From: Oscillospiraceae bacterium
GTDB lineage: Bacteria; Bacillota; Clostridia; Oscillospirales; CAG-272
Direction of reading: 5' to 3'
DNA: 64,000 bases
Assembly: GCA_015064845.1 (NCBI GenBank)
Contig: SVRL01000001.1
Coordinates: 31,425 to 95,424, forward strand
Shown here: one piece after another, positions 17,889 to 26,442 of the stretch
Layout of the letters: each line of letters starts with the position of its first letter
How positions within the stretch are numbered: position 1 is the stretch's first letter
The notes under the pieces: generated by a model
The model's input: the letters and a program-made list of their open reading frames with translations, nothing else
Told to the model about the DNA's origin: nothing
Database searches by the model: none
Made by a program: the position numbers and the translations under genes

Positions 17889-18150
17889 TAAAAAACTCCC
17901 GTCCGCAGCAAAGGGACGGGAGCCAAAAGCTTCCGCGGTACCACCCGATTTTCCCGAAAATATTCTTTTCGGAACACTCAAATTACGCCGATAACGGGGC
18001 TTTCCGTCTGATGCTACTTTATTTTCACATCAGCCACTCCAAAGCGAAAGGCGCACCGCGACGGATAATCCGATCTCAGCAAATTCGGATCTCTCTGTGA
18101 AGCCGTTTTCTGCGGATAGCCGCTTTTTCACCGTGTTTTCATAACCATAT
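17889..18150 (-). promoter_or_regulatory. T-box leader (tRNA-Phe sensing riboswitch) of pheST
   Basis: The leader shows the T-box sequence GGGTGGTACCGCG (around 17,934-17,947). It is followed by the attenuator hairpin CTCCCGTCC...GGACGGGAG (17,896-17,922) and a T run. Upstream are stem I features, CAGAGAG and TTGCTGAGA, the usual AG bulge and distal loop. A UUC codon at 18,046-18,048, just before GCTTTGGAGTGG, is the candidate specifier and fits phenylalanine. Uncharged tRNA-Phe should stabilise the antiterminator and switch on pheST. Confidence 0.92.
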
Positions 18151-18155
18151 GAAAT

Positions 18156-18184
18156 AGAATATCACAAACTTTTGTATTTTGCAA
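18156..18184 (-). promoter_or_regulatory. Promoter of the T-box leader and pheST
   Basis: Minus strand: -35 TTGCAA (18179-18184), 17-bp spacer, -10 TATTCT (18156-18161). The predicted start near 18,149 gives a T-box leader of normal length. Confidence 0.7.
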
Positions 18185-18249
18185 TAACATTTTCAAAAAT
18201 TTTAAATATTTTTTTATTTTTCTTTTGTAAAAATTGTTGGAATTTGATA

Positions 18250-18278
18250 TTGACAAATTTTCTTTTTTCCTATATAAT
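18250..18278 (+). promoter_or_regulatory. Consensus promoter of the small lipoprotein gene
   Basis: TTGACA (18250-18255), 17-bp spacer, TATAAT (18273-18278): a perfect match to the sigma-A consensus. The leader is about 64 nt. Confidence 0.9.
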
Positions 18279-18348
18279 ATAGATTGTAAATAATTTGTTA
18301 AATTTTTTACACAATTTTAATAATTTATTATCACGGAGGAAATGACAA

Positions 18349-18687
18349 ATGAAAAGAATCCTTTCTATCGTACTCGCACTCGCTGTTCTTGCTACCATGT
18401 GCTTGGCATTCGCTTCCTGCGGCAAGCTCTCCGGCACATATGAAGCTAGCGGTCTTCTCGGCAAAACCGAACTCACTTTCAAAGGTGACACCGTTACCAT
18501 CACCAAAGGCACCATCGAAGCTGAAGGTACTTACGAAATCAAAGACGACAAAATCACCATCGAAATTGAAAACGACGGCAACCTCGGTTGGGATGATATC
18601 CTCAAAGTTTTCAACGGTGAACACGATTTCGAAAAAGGTAAAGATTACATCAAGATTGGTAGCACCAAATATACAAAAGCTGACTAA
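18349..18687 (+). CDS. Small secreted lipoprotein of unknown function
   Basis: The 112-residue protein has a type II signal peptide with lipobox FASC (Cys near residue 24). The mature part of about 88 residues is a run of short alternating segments (TYEASGLLGKTELTFKGD, then VTITKGTIEAEGTYEIKDD) suggesting a small beta-sheet or barrel domain, as in lipocalin-like lipoproteins of Clostridia. The ATG follows GGAGG by 9 bases. A consensus promoter lies upstream and a terminator downstream, so it is a single-gene unit that may be strongly expressed. I do not recognise a family and assign no function. Confidence 0.85.
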   Translation: MKRILSIVLALAVLATMCLAFASCGKLSGTYEASGLLGKTELTFKGDTVTITKGTIEAEGTYEIKDDKITIEIENDGNLGWDDILKVFNGEHDFEKGKDYIKIGSTKYTKAD

Positions 18688-18724
18688 TTCTTAAATTTTT
18701 ATCTGACAGTTAAATCAAAAAGCA

Positions 18725-18767
18725 AACGGCAGTTTTTACCGAAAAGGTATTGAACTGCCGTTCTTTT
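18725..18767 (+). terminator. Terminator of the small lipoprotein gene
   Basis: AACGGCAGTT and AACTGCCGTT form a perfect 10-bp stem with an 18-nt loop, followed by CTTTTTG. The 3' arm doubles as the -35 of the next promoter. Confidence 0.85.
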
Positions 18768-18778
18768 TGCAGTATAAT
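18750..18778 (+). promoter_or_regulatory. Promoter of the second BspA-type lipoprotein, overlapping a terminator
   Basis: TTGAAC (18750-18755), 17-bp spacer, TATAAT (18773-18778). The -35 lies inside the 3' arm of the preceding terminator, so the end of one unit and the start of the next are fused. Confidence 0.7.
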
Positions 18779-18843
18779 TATAGAAGTCGGTTCCGGTAAA
18801 TCGACTTTTATATTAAGAATCAAAAAAGAAAACGGAGATTATT

Positions 18844-21800
18844 ATGAAACGCCATATCGCTCTCATTTTAGCTGCAATCATGATTTTTGCGCTCTGCTTT
18901 ACTTCATGCAACAACACCGGAACGGTGGAAAGTACACCGTCGAACGGAAACACAGGCACAAGCGCAAAACCCGAAAACAGCTCAAGTTCACAAACGTCCG
19001 GATCTTCAGAAAGTTCCAAGCAACCCGAAAACACAACCGCAGGATGCTCGCACAACTATGGAGATTGGATGACAACGAAAGCACCCACCTGTATGGAAAG
19101 CGGAAGCAAAGTTCGTATTTGCTCAAAATGTTCCCATGCGCAAACAGGAGAAGCAGCCGCTCTCGGACACACGACAGAAACGGGAATCTGTGAACGTTGC
19201 GGAGAAAATATCGGACAATCTCTCGCAGAAGCCATCCGCAGTGTCATCGAAATTTATGAAGTTTACGTCAGCAAAATCGATTCGGCAGGCGGCGTAAACA
19301 TGGGAGTTGCTTTTACCAACAAATCGGATAAAACAATCAAATATATTCATTTTTACGTCAGACCTTATAACGCGGTCGGTGATTCACAAAAATGCGAAAT
19401 CCGAGGATACAGCCGATTTGATGCCTATATCACAGGTCCTCTGGAAGGCGGACACGAAGGATACAGCCGTTACGGCGAAAATACATCGGGCGGACATCAT
19501 TGGGATGCATGCTGGTACAACAATTCCATTTCCTATATTGACTTGGAAGGTGTCAAAATCGAATATATGGACGGTTCCACATATTCCTTGAACAGCGAAG
19601 AAGTAAAACTTGCTTTTACGGATTATCCCATTATCGACGAGGTTGAAGATCTCGGATATAAAACGGGATTTTCCTACAACTCCCAGGATGAAACATTTAA
19701 TTTTAGACTCATGCTGGTAAACAGACATCATGTTTCTTTGGCAAGGAATGCAAAAGTAGACGTCCGTTTCGTCAACGGCAACAATGAGATCGTATTTTCC
19801 AAAACGTACCGCATCGATGAAGCTGACTTCGTTGAAGACCAAGAATTCAGCTTGGGAACAATCAAATATGCTTCTTTCTCCATTAATGACTGGGAAATTG
19901 AAGGAGGCACCACCGGTTCAGGATATTTGTATTACAAAGTATACAGCGATGACGGAGAATTCAGTTTTGAAGAAAAATCCGAATTTACCTCTGATTTGCC
20001 CAAAGAAACCGAATCCTACGATACCTACCTCAATACTGAGGGACTTTCCTACAACGGATACTACCTCACGCTTTATACGAGCAACGGTTCCCTGTTTGCC
20101 ATTCATGACGTAACCGAAACGACCAAAAACTCCAAAATGACGATCACGGTCAGAGGAATCAAACTGGCAGGCCCCAAAACATATCAAAATCCGATTAAAA
20201 TGACAGTTCTGGCTCCCAACGGATTCATTGCGGGAACACTCACGGGAGATCCTTGGGCATACGAATCGGGAGATACCTTCTCTTATACCGTAACACTCAA
20301 CAACGTCGGAGACGGCGAATATACGCTTTGCTTTGACGAACGCCTTTGTGACAGTAACGGTCTTTACTATAACATCAGTGAAAATCTGAATGCTTTTTCA
20401 GCATATCTTTCCAATCAAACGGTTGAACATCTCGTAGTTCCCTCCTCTTTTCTCAATCTTCCCGTAACCGCGCTCGAGACTCCTTGGAATATTGAAAATT
20501 CTTCTTTGAAATCTATTGAAATTCCCGCATGCGTTACCATAATCGACGGCGGTATCTTCTCAAATTGCAATAATCTGACTTCCATTACCGTAGCTCAGAA
20601 CAACCCCGTGTACCACAGCGCGGGAAACTGTATCATCGAAACCGCTTCCAAAACGCTGATTGCGGGATGCTCCACAAGCGTTATTCCCGCTGACGGCAGT
20701 GTAACCTGTATTTATTACAGCGCGTTCGACGGAATTCACGGATTGAAGAACATCGTTATTCCCGAGATCGTTACGAAAATCCTCGACGGAGCATTCCAAA
20801 ATTGCACCTCGCTGGAAAGCATCCAATTGCCGAGCAGCCTCATTGAATTGGGATCTATGGCGTTCAGCGGATGCAGATCCTTGAAATCCGTAACCGTTCC
20901 CGAGAAAATTACGGAACTGAACGCATATCTTTTCTCAGAATGTACTTCTTTGGAAACCGTCGTATTCGAAGGGGATGTAACAGACATCTATACCGGCGCA
21001 TTTTATCTCTGCTCTTCGCTGAAAACCTGTGATCTTCCCTCCTCCGTCACTTATATATCTGATTACGTTTTTGAAGGCTGTACGCTTCTGACAGAAAAAG
21101 AAAACGGTCTGTTCTACGTCGGTAATTGGCTCGTTGGTGCTGAAGATGGTATTTTTGATGCCGATATCCGAATGGGTACCATCGGTATTGCAGGAAATAT
21201 TTTCGCTTTGCAAACGACATTGAAAACGGTTTATATTCCCGCAAGCGTCCGCCATATCGGAAATTACGTATTTGAATCTTGTTCAAATTTAAGAAAAGCA
21301 ACGATTGAAAACGGTATTGACCATCTGAGCGCAGGATTATTTGCTAATTGTTACCGTTTGGAAAAAATTATTTTTACAGGTACGAAAGCGCAATGGGAGG
21401 CCCTTGAAAAGAATTCCTCCTGGTTCAATGGCAAACTTACCGTCATCTGTACCGATGGAGAAGAAAGCTTCGCTAATATAAAATCCAACAGTTCTCACAT
21501 CTGGTGGACAAACGTTTCCTCCGGACAGGATCGTTGGAACTTTAACAATCCCTATATTAAGGGAAGCACGCTTTATATTCCCTGTACGCAAGTTATTTTT
21601 GCCGCGCCCTTCTCCTGGAACGATAAAACCGATTCGGGAAAACTGACGGGAGAAGCAGCCGTCACGAATTATTTCAACGGAATCAAAGCAAAAGTCAGCG
21701 GTACGTATGAGAAAAAAGAGTTCTCAGCCAATGAAGCGCAAAGCTTCATTCTGGAAATTCCATTGGATGAACTGAATCAAGAAAAACCCGAAGAATTGTA

Positions 21801-21870
21801 TTTACGTTTGGAAGCACTTGTCAACGGCAAGCTCTCTTACGTTTTGATCAATTTCGAAATCAACTGGTAA
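18844..21870 (+). CDS. BspA-type leucine-rich-repeat surface lipoprotein
   Basis: The 1008-residue lipoprotein has lipobox CFTSC (Cys near residue 21) and a Ser/Thr/Glu-rich linker to about 60. One Cys-rich module follows (CSHNYGDWMTTKAPTC through CERCGE, about 62-117), the same type that is tandemly repeated in the lipoprotein at 11,043. About 120-540 is strand-rich with immunoglobulin-like sections. BspA/LRR_5 repeats follow at about 540-850 (ITSIDGGIFSNCNNLTSI-like units), then a C-terminal strand-rich domain. GGAG lies 7 bases before the ATG. It is probably exposed on the cell and used in adhesion or polymer contact; the ligand is unknown. It has its own promoter and terminator. Confidence 0.88.
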   Translation: MKRHIALILAAIMIFALCFTSCNNTGTVESTPSNGNTGTSAKPENSSSSQTSGSSESSKQPENTTAGCSHNYGDWMTTKAPTCMESGSKVRICSKCSHAQTGEAAALGHTTETGICERCGENIGQSLAEAIRSVIEIYEVYVSKIDSAGGVNMGVAFTNKSDKTIKYIHFYVRPYNAVGDSQKCEIRGYSRFDAYITGPLEGGHEGYSRYGENTSGGHHWDACWYNNSISYIDLEGVKIEYMDGSTYSLNSEEVKLAFTDYPIIDEVEDLGYKTGFSYNSQDETFNFRLMLVNRHHVSLARNAKVDVRFVNGNNEIVFSKTYRIDEADFVEDQEFSLGTIKYASFSINDWEIEGGTTGSGYLYYKVYSDDGEFSFEEKSEFTSDLPKETESYDTYLNTEGLSYNGYYLTLYTSNGSLFAIHDVTETTKNSKMTITVRGIKLAGPKTYQNPIKMTVLAPNGFIAGTLTGDPWAYESGDTFSYTVTLNNVGDGEYTLCFDERLCDSNGLYYNISENLNAFSAYLSNQTVEHLVVPSSFLNLPVTALETPWNIENSSLKSIEIPACVTIIDGGIFSNCNNLTSITVAQNNPVYHSAGNCIIETASKTLIAGCSTSVIPADGSVTCIYYSAFDGIHGLKNIVIPEIVTKILDGAFQNCTSLESIQLPSSLIELGSMAFSGCRSLKSVTVPEKITELNAYLFSECTSLETVVFEGDVTDIYTGAFYLCSSLKTCDLPSSVTYISDYVFEGCTLLTEKENGLFYVGNWLVGAEDGIFDADIRMGTIGIAGNIFALQTTLKTVYIPASVRHIGNYVFESCSNLRKATIENGIDHLSAGLFANCYRLEKIIFTGTKAQWEALEKNSSWFNGKLTVICTDGEESFANIKSNSSHIWWTNVSSGQDRWNFNNPYIKGSTLYIPCTQVIFAAPFSWNDKTDSGKLTGEAAVTNYFNGIKAKVSGTYEKKEFSANEAQSFILEIPLDELNQEKPEELYLRLEALVNGKLSYVLINFEINW

Positions 21871-21878
21871 TATTGGAA

Positions 21879-21923
21879 AAACCGAGCCAAAAGTCTGCGG
21901 TTAGCGATTGGTTCGGTTTTTTT
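21879..21923 (+). terminator. Terminator of the BspA-type lipoprotein gene
   Basis: AAACCGAGCC pairs with GGTTCGGTTT around a 21-nt loop, with one imperfect pair, followed by a run of T. It lies 8 bp past the stop codon. Confidence 0.8.
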
Positions 21924-21960
21924 ACCAAAAAATTTCATAACCGTCAAAAGGACTTTACCC

Positions 21961-21989
21961 TTGACATTATGACTTTCATATATTATAAT
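21961..21989 (+). promoter_or_regulatory. Consensus promoter of the RNase Y gene
   Basis: TTGACA (21961-21966), 17-bp spacer, TATAAT (21984-21989). A leader of about 90 nt precedes an AAAGGAGGTG ribosome binding site. Confidence 0.9.
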
Positions 21990-22088
21990 ATAAGATGATA
22001 TATGACAGTTTTTTCCTTAAAATTCTGCGATATATCTTTGAATTTTTAAAATAAATTGTAAAAAGAAAAAGGAGGTGCTCCACTCTCT

Positions 22089-23669
22089 ATGGACCCAGTA
22101 TTGATCAGTGTAATTTGTGTCATTGCCGGTATTGTATTCGGTACGGGCGCAGGCATTGTCGTCGGCAACAAAACCGGTTTTAAAAAAGGTTATCAAAACC
22201 GTTTGGAAATCGGAGAAAAAGCGATCGGCTCTGCCGAAAAAGAAGCGGAACGTATCGTTGCGGAAGCAAAGAAACGAGGCGATGCCAAATACAAAGAAAT
22301 GGTTGTTGAAGCAAAAGAGGATATCCTCAAAGCAAAAACCGAAGCAGAAAGAGAAAACAAAGAACGTCGTCAAGAGATCCTTCGTTTGGAAAATAAAGCT
22401 CTTGCCAAAGAAGAAACTTTGGAAAAGAAAATCGAAAATTTCGAGCGCAAGGACGAGCTTCTGAACAAAAAAATTCGTGAAAACGAAAAAATTCAGGAAG
22501 AAATCGAACAAATCAAATCTCAACAGCTTGAAAAGCTGGAAGAAATCAGCGGATATACGTCTGAAACGGCAAAAGCAGAACTTGTTTCCAAAATTGAAAC
22601 GGAAGCAAAGCGCGAAGCAGCCGTCAAAATGACGCAAATTGAAGCAGAGCTCAAAGATACCGCTGATGAAAAAGCAAAGAAAATCATTACGGAAGCCATT
22701 CAAAGACTTGCTTCCGGACACGTTTCCGAAACGACCGTTTCCGTCGTTCCCCTACCCAGCGAGGAAATGAAGGGACGCATTATCGGACGTGAAGGAAGAA
22801 ACATTCATAAGATCGAAACGCTGACCGGCGTTGACCTTATCATCGATGATACACCCGAAGCCATCACACTTTCCTGTTTTGACCCGATTCGCAGAGAAAT
22901 CGCAAGAATCGTTTTGGAAAGATTGATTTCCGACGGACGTATTCATCCTTCCAGAATCGAAGAAACATTTGAAAAAGCACAAAAAGAAGTGGAACAGAGC
23001 ATCAAACAAGCAGGCGAAAAAGCCGCTTTCGATACGTTTGTCAACGGTTTGCATCCCGATCTCGTCCGTCTGCTCGGCAGACTCAAATACCGCACAAGTT
23101 ACGGACAAAACGTTCTCGACCACTCCATGGAAGTTGCTTATCTTGCAGGCGCGATGGCGAGCGAGCTCGGTCTCGACAGTACCCTCGCAAGACGTGCAGG
23201 TTTGCTCCATGATATCGGTAAAGCACTCACACAAGAAGTTGAAGGTTCTCACATTCAGCTCGGTGTTGAGATTGCCCGTAAATTCAAAGAAAACAAAGAC
23301 GTTGTGCATGCCATCGAAGCGCACCACGGCGACGTGGAAGCAAAAAATGTGATTGCAATTCTCGTTCAGGCAGCGGATGCCATTTCCGCAGCAAGACCCG
23401 GCGCACGCAGAGAAGACCTTGACAGTTATATCAAGCGTTTGCAGAAGTTGGAAGAAATTGCAAATGAATTCAACGGTGTTGAAAAATCTTATGCCATCCA
23501 GGCAGGTCGCGAAATCCGTGTTATTGTAAAACCCGAACAGGTTGTCGATGCGGAAATCGTTATCATTGCGCATGACATTGCAAAGAAAATTGAAAATGAA
23601 CTCGAATATCCGGGTCAGATCAAAGTTCAGGTCATCCGCGAAAACCGCGCGTTTGAATACGCGAAATAA
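22089..23669 (+). CDS. rny: Ribonuclease Y
   Basis: The 526-residue membrane-anchored endoribonuclease starts mRNA decay in Firmicutes. It has an N-terminal membrane helix (about 5-27), a long charged coiled coil (about 35-210), a KH domain with [15 protein letters not shown] near 225 and an HD phosphohydrolase domain. The HD metal motif is LLHDIGKA near 375, with a second histidine pair in IEAHHGD. The length matches the family (about 520). AAAGGAGGTG lies 12-13 bases upstream of the ATG. In many Firmicutes ymdB follows rny; here a ymdB homologue lies 17 kb away. It is a single-gene unit with its own promoter and terminator. Confidence 0.97.
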   Translation: MDPVLISVICVIAGIVFGTGAGIVVGNKTGFKKGYQNRLEIGEKAIGSAEKEAERIVAEAKKRGDAKYKEMVVEAKEDILKAKTEAERENKERRQEILRLENKALAKEETLEKKIENFERKDELLNKKIRENEKIQEEIEQIKSQQLEKLEEISGYTSETAKAELVSKIETEAKREAAVKMTQIEAELKDTADEKAKKIITEAIQRLASGHVSETTVSVVPLPSEEMKGRIIGREGRNIHKIETLTGVDLIIDDTPEAITLSCFDPIRREIARIVLERLISDGRIHPSRIEETFEKAQKEVEQSIKQAGEKAAFDTFVNGLHPDLVRLLGRLKYRTSYGQNVLDHSMEVAYLAGAMASELGLDSTLARRAGLLHDIGKALTQEVEGSHIQLGVEIARKFKENKDVVHAIEAHHGDVEAKNVIAILVQAADAISAARPGARREDLDSYIKRLQKLEEIANEFNGVEKSYAIQAGREIRVIVKPEQVVDAEIVIIAHDIAKKIENELEYPGQIKVQVIRENRAFEYAK

Positions 23670-23745
23670 TTTTATATAGATTTTAATATAGATTGTTAAA
23701 ATGAAAATTTCGGCTTCGCCGAGAATATATAAAATGAAATAAAAA

Positions 23746-23778
23746 CTCCGATACGAAAAAATTCGTATCGGAGTTTTT
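23746..23778. terminator. Bidirectional terminator between rny and the PHP phosphatase gene
   Basis: CTCCGATACGAA and TTCGTATCGGAG form a perfect 12-bp stem with loop AAAA, flanked by A and T runs. It lies between two convergent genes and can end both transcripts. Confidence 0.9.
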
Positions 23779-23792
23779 CTCTTAAAACAAAT

Positions 23793-24611
23793 TCAATCCA
23801 AACCAACCGCTTCAAAACCGGAATCCTTCAAAACGTAGATTTCTTTGAAACCGACGGATTTCAGAAGTTCCGCACTGTCATCAAAGCTTTGCTTCAGAAA
23901 ATCGCCGTTGTGGCAATCGGAGCTGATGCAAGCGCCCCAACCGTGTTCCTTCAAATATTTCAAAATGAAGGGATGAGGATACGGGGTTGTTCTGTAACCG
24001 CGGGAAATCGCGCCTGTATTGACTTCAAAAAACGGAATTTTTCCCGTCAGAGCATCCATCGCATCCAATGCGTATTTACGGTATACGGGAGAATCCACGT
24101 CAAAGAAATTTTCTTTTTCGGAAAATTTACAGATCAGATCCGCATGGCCGAGAATATCGGTTTTTGCAAAATTCGGAAGCTGCGCCAAGGTTTCATAATA
24201 TGCTTTGGCATATTTCATACCGTCACCGCCAAAATAATCCTTGATAATTCCCGCAACAACGGGGGCTGTACGGTCAAAACCAACGTGTTTTCCGTCAATC
24301 AGAAGATAATGCGCGGCACCGATCAGATAATCGTAGCCCGAAAGATCAATTTCGGAATACATATCAAATTCCAGGCCACAGAAAATATCAATCTGACCTT
24401 TATATTTTTCTTTCATTGCGCGAACTTCCTTTTTATATTCTTCCGTACCCGCAAGAGACATCGAATGATCGGGCGCATAGAACATATAAGAGTGTCCGGA
24501 AAAACCAAGGGAATCAAAACCAAGCCCAATGGCTTTTTGAATCATTTCTTCCACACTGTCCTTGCCATCGCAATACGAAGTGTGCGTATGTAAATTCTGA
24601 TAATATTTCAT
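23793..24611 (-). CDS. PHP-domain phosphatase, histidinol-phosphatase (HisJ/HisK) type
   Basis: The 272-residue PHP-fold metal-dependent phosphatase carries the metal-binding motifs LHTHTSYCDGKDSVEEM at residues 7-23, FSGHSYMF near 41, FCGLEFDMY near 78, LGHADLICKF near 155 and ISSDCHNGDF near 230. The family includes histidinol-phosphate phosphatase (histidine biosynthesis, last-but-one step). No other his gene is near, so the substrate is uncertain. I start at 24611 (MKYYQNLHTHTS), with GGAG 7 bases upstream, which puts the first motif at the usual place. It lies 11 bp behind the putative glycosidase gene and may be co-transcribed with it. Confidence 0.82.
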   Translation of the reverse strand: MKYYQNLHTHTSYCDGKDSVEEMIQKAIGLGFDSLGFSGHSYMFYAPDHSMSLAGTEEYKKEVRAMKEKYKGQIDIFCGLEFDMYSEIDLSGYDYLIGAAHYLLIDGKHVGFDRTAPVVAGIIKDYFGGDGMKYAKAYYETLAQLPNFAKTDILGHADLICKFSEKENFFDVDSPVYRKYALDAMDALTGKIPFFEVNTGAISRGYRTTPYPHPFILKYLKEHGWGACISSDCHNGDFLKQSFDDSAELLKSVGFKEIYVLKDSGFEAVGLD

Positions 24612-24622
24612 GTTTAATCTCC

Positions 24623-26335
24623 TTATTCTGCAATAGATTCCATTTTCGCATCCGCTGTACGGAAAAAGGCATCCGTTGCCTTTCCGCGCTGAATCAATTC
24701 GTTCCAGATTACCCAAATTGCCGCATTCCAACCCTGATTGGCTTTCACGCCCTTTCCTTTGATTGTATGCATATATTCGTGCGTAGCACCGTCGTAATCA
24801 AGATCGATCATCAAACGCTCCGTCATATTCTTTTCCGCATCGGATACGCCGTGGAGATAAGCAGCAATATGAAAAAGCATTTCATAAACGTGGTAAGAAC
24901 CGCCGTTTGCATATCTCCCCGTTTCAATGGTATCAAATCCCGGATGAACGTAACCGTTCAAACCGAACGCCTCCACAGGAAGATACGAACCGTCCGGCGC
25001 AGAAACGATCTTAATGCCGTAAGGCGTTTTGGAAGCGCCGTCGCAAATCTTCCGATATGTTTTTTCTACCATTTCATCAGAAATGAAAAGCTCGTCAAAA
25101 AGCATATAATACAATACTTCGCCAACCGTTATATCAAGCGCAAGAAATTGTTTTTTCTCGCTCATAGGGATATATTCGCCATTGAAAAGAGCGGAATAAC
25201 GGGCAATCGCTTTCTCTTTGAGATCTCCGATATCGTATCCAAGACGTTTTGCGGCTTCCAAAGCGCAAACACAAAGTCCCTGATTATAGGCATCGATATC
25301 ATCCAATTCATAACAGCAAATATCAAACCAATTACGAAAAGAACAATCTTCTCTGCAATTGGGATAATAACCGCCGTCTGCCGTAAATTTATTCATACAC
25401 GCTTTGACGGTTTCAAACGCCTGATCTGCTCTTTTTTGATTGAATGTTTTTCCGTTTTTGAAAATTCGATAAGACCAAATCAGATAAATCAAAGGATTTT
25501 CCGCATCCTTAAATTCATAATCAAGAGCGCGGTAACATTGATCCTGTGTATATTCATCCAAAATCCACGTTTGATAAAAAGAATCTCTGAAATATTGTGT
25601 ATTGGCATATTCAATTCCCGCAACAACCCATTTATCGCTTCTTCCCGTTTCATTTTTACGAATGTGCATATAGTTGCACGCAAAACAAGCGGCACGATAG
25701 AGCGAATCGCTTCCGCCGCCCCAAACCTTTTCAATCATGAGAAAAACTTCACGTCTGATGGCTTTCAAGGTATGCGCATTGGAGCGAAACGCCACGAAAC
25801 GAAACGTATGCGTTTTTCCGTTGCCGATTTTATGATAAATGGGTTCAAAATGATCGCTTTCCGGATAATTCGGCGCACCGCCCGGATCGCCCGAAGAGAG
25901 ATAAAAACGGTTTTCATTGGGAAGGAGATGCTGTGTCGTTGCGTTTTCAAAATAGGAAGGGTTGTCCGAAACAAAAACTTCTGATTTTTCACCTTCGACA
26001 GCAGCTACCATCGGAATCGCCCCTCTTTGCATTTTGAATTGATAATTATGAACATTATGAGGGCTTTGACGGAAAATTCTTTCATCAAAGCAAGGACCTT
26101 TGAAAGAATAAAACTTGCATTCCCCTTTTCCGCAAAGAGAAATATAAACGGATGATTCTTCCTTTGCCGAAACCGTAATTTCAATGATTTTATAGATGCC
26201 CTTCTCTTCGCATCCGATATGAAATTCATACAGATCGGACACAATCGTTTTTTCGCCTTTTTGGGCAAATATATCAGCACATTCATCAATCAAAAAATTT
26301 TTTTCTTTGGTATGTAAAATATAAGAGTATTTCAT
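24623..26335 (-). CDS. Six-hairpin-glycosidase-like protein, function not assigned
   Basis: The 570-residue protein has no signal peptide. The first ~200 residues are strand-rich. The rest is helical with many aromatic residues, such as YFRDSFYQTWILDEYTQDQ near 255 and GYYPNCREDCSFRNWFDICCYELDDIDAYNQG near 325. This pattern suggests an alpha/alpha toroid of the six-hairpin glycosidase superfamily, acting on a sugar or polymer in the cytoplasm. Acidic candidates for catalysis (RDSFYQ, ELDDIDAY) cannot be confirmed by eye. The start at 26335 has AAAGGA nearby. It lies between a PepV-like dipeptidase and a PHP phosphatase, all leftward. I do not recognise a characterised family. Confidence 0.55.
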   Translation of the reverse strand: MKYSYILHTKEKNFLIDECADIFAQKGEKTIVSDLYEFHIGCEEKGIYKIIEITVSAKEESSVYISLCGKGECKFYSFKGPCFDERIFRQSPHNVHNYQFKMQRGAIPMVAAVEGEKSEVFVSDNPSYFENATTQHLLPNENRFYLSSGDPGGAPNYPESDHFEPIYHKIGNGKTHTFRFVAFRSNAHTLKAIRREVFLMIEKVWGGGSDSLYRAACFACNYMHIRKNETGRSDKWVVAGIEYANTQYFRDSFYQTWILDEYTQDQCYRALDYEFKDAENPLIYLIWSYRIFKNGKTFNQKRADQAFETVKACMNKFTADGGYYPNCREDCSFRNWFDICCYELDDIDAYNQGLCVCALEAAKRLGYDIGDLKEKAIARYSALFNGEYIPMSEKKQFLALDITVGEVLYYMLFDELFISDEMVEKTYRKICDGASKTPYGIKIVSAPDGSYLPVEAFGLNGYVHPGFDTIETGRYANGGSYHVYEMLFHIAAYLHGVSDAEKNMTERLMIDLDYDGATHEYMHTIKGKGVKANQGWNAAIWVIWNELIQRGKATDAFFRTADAKMESIAE

Positions 26336-26351
26336 GATCGTTGTCCTTTTG

Positions 26352-26414
26352 GAATATTGATTCATCCTCCCGGAATTCCGAGAGGATGAACACCGCTCAA
26401 TTGAACAATATTCG
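26352..26414. repeat. Intercistronic hairpin with a 30-bp near-perfect palindrome
   Basis: The core at 26,361-26,390 pairs TTCATCCTC with GAGGATGAA around CGGAATTCCG, with one mismatched pair. Outer arms GAATATT and AATATTC at 26,352 and 26,408 could extend it. No T run follows, so it is more likely an mRNA-processing or stability hairpin than a simple terminator. Confidence 0.5.
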
Positions 26415-26442
26415 AAATATCCAATCGTTCAATTTTGTATTT

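Noticed and set aside
17747..18100. A 117-codon plus-strand frame across the pheST leader
   Set aside because: The sequence is explained on the minus strand by the T-box leader and the structured repeat; no ribosome binding site.
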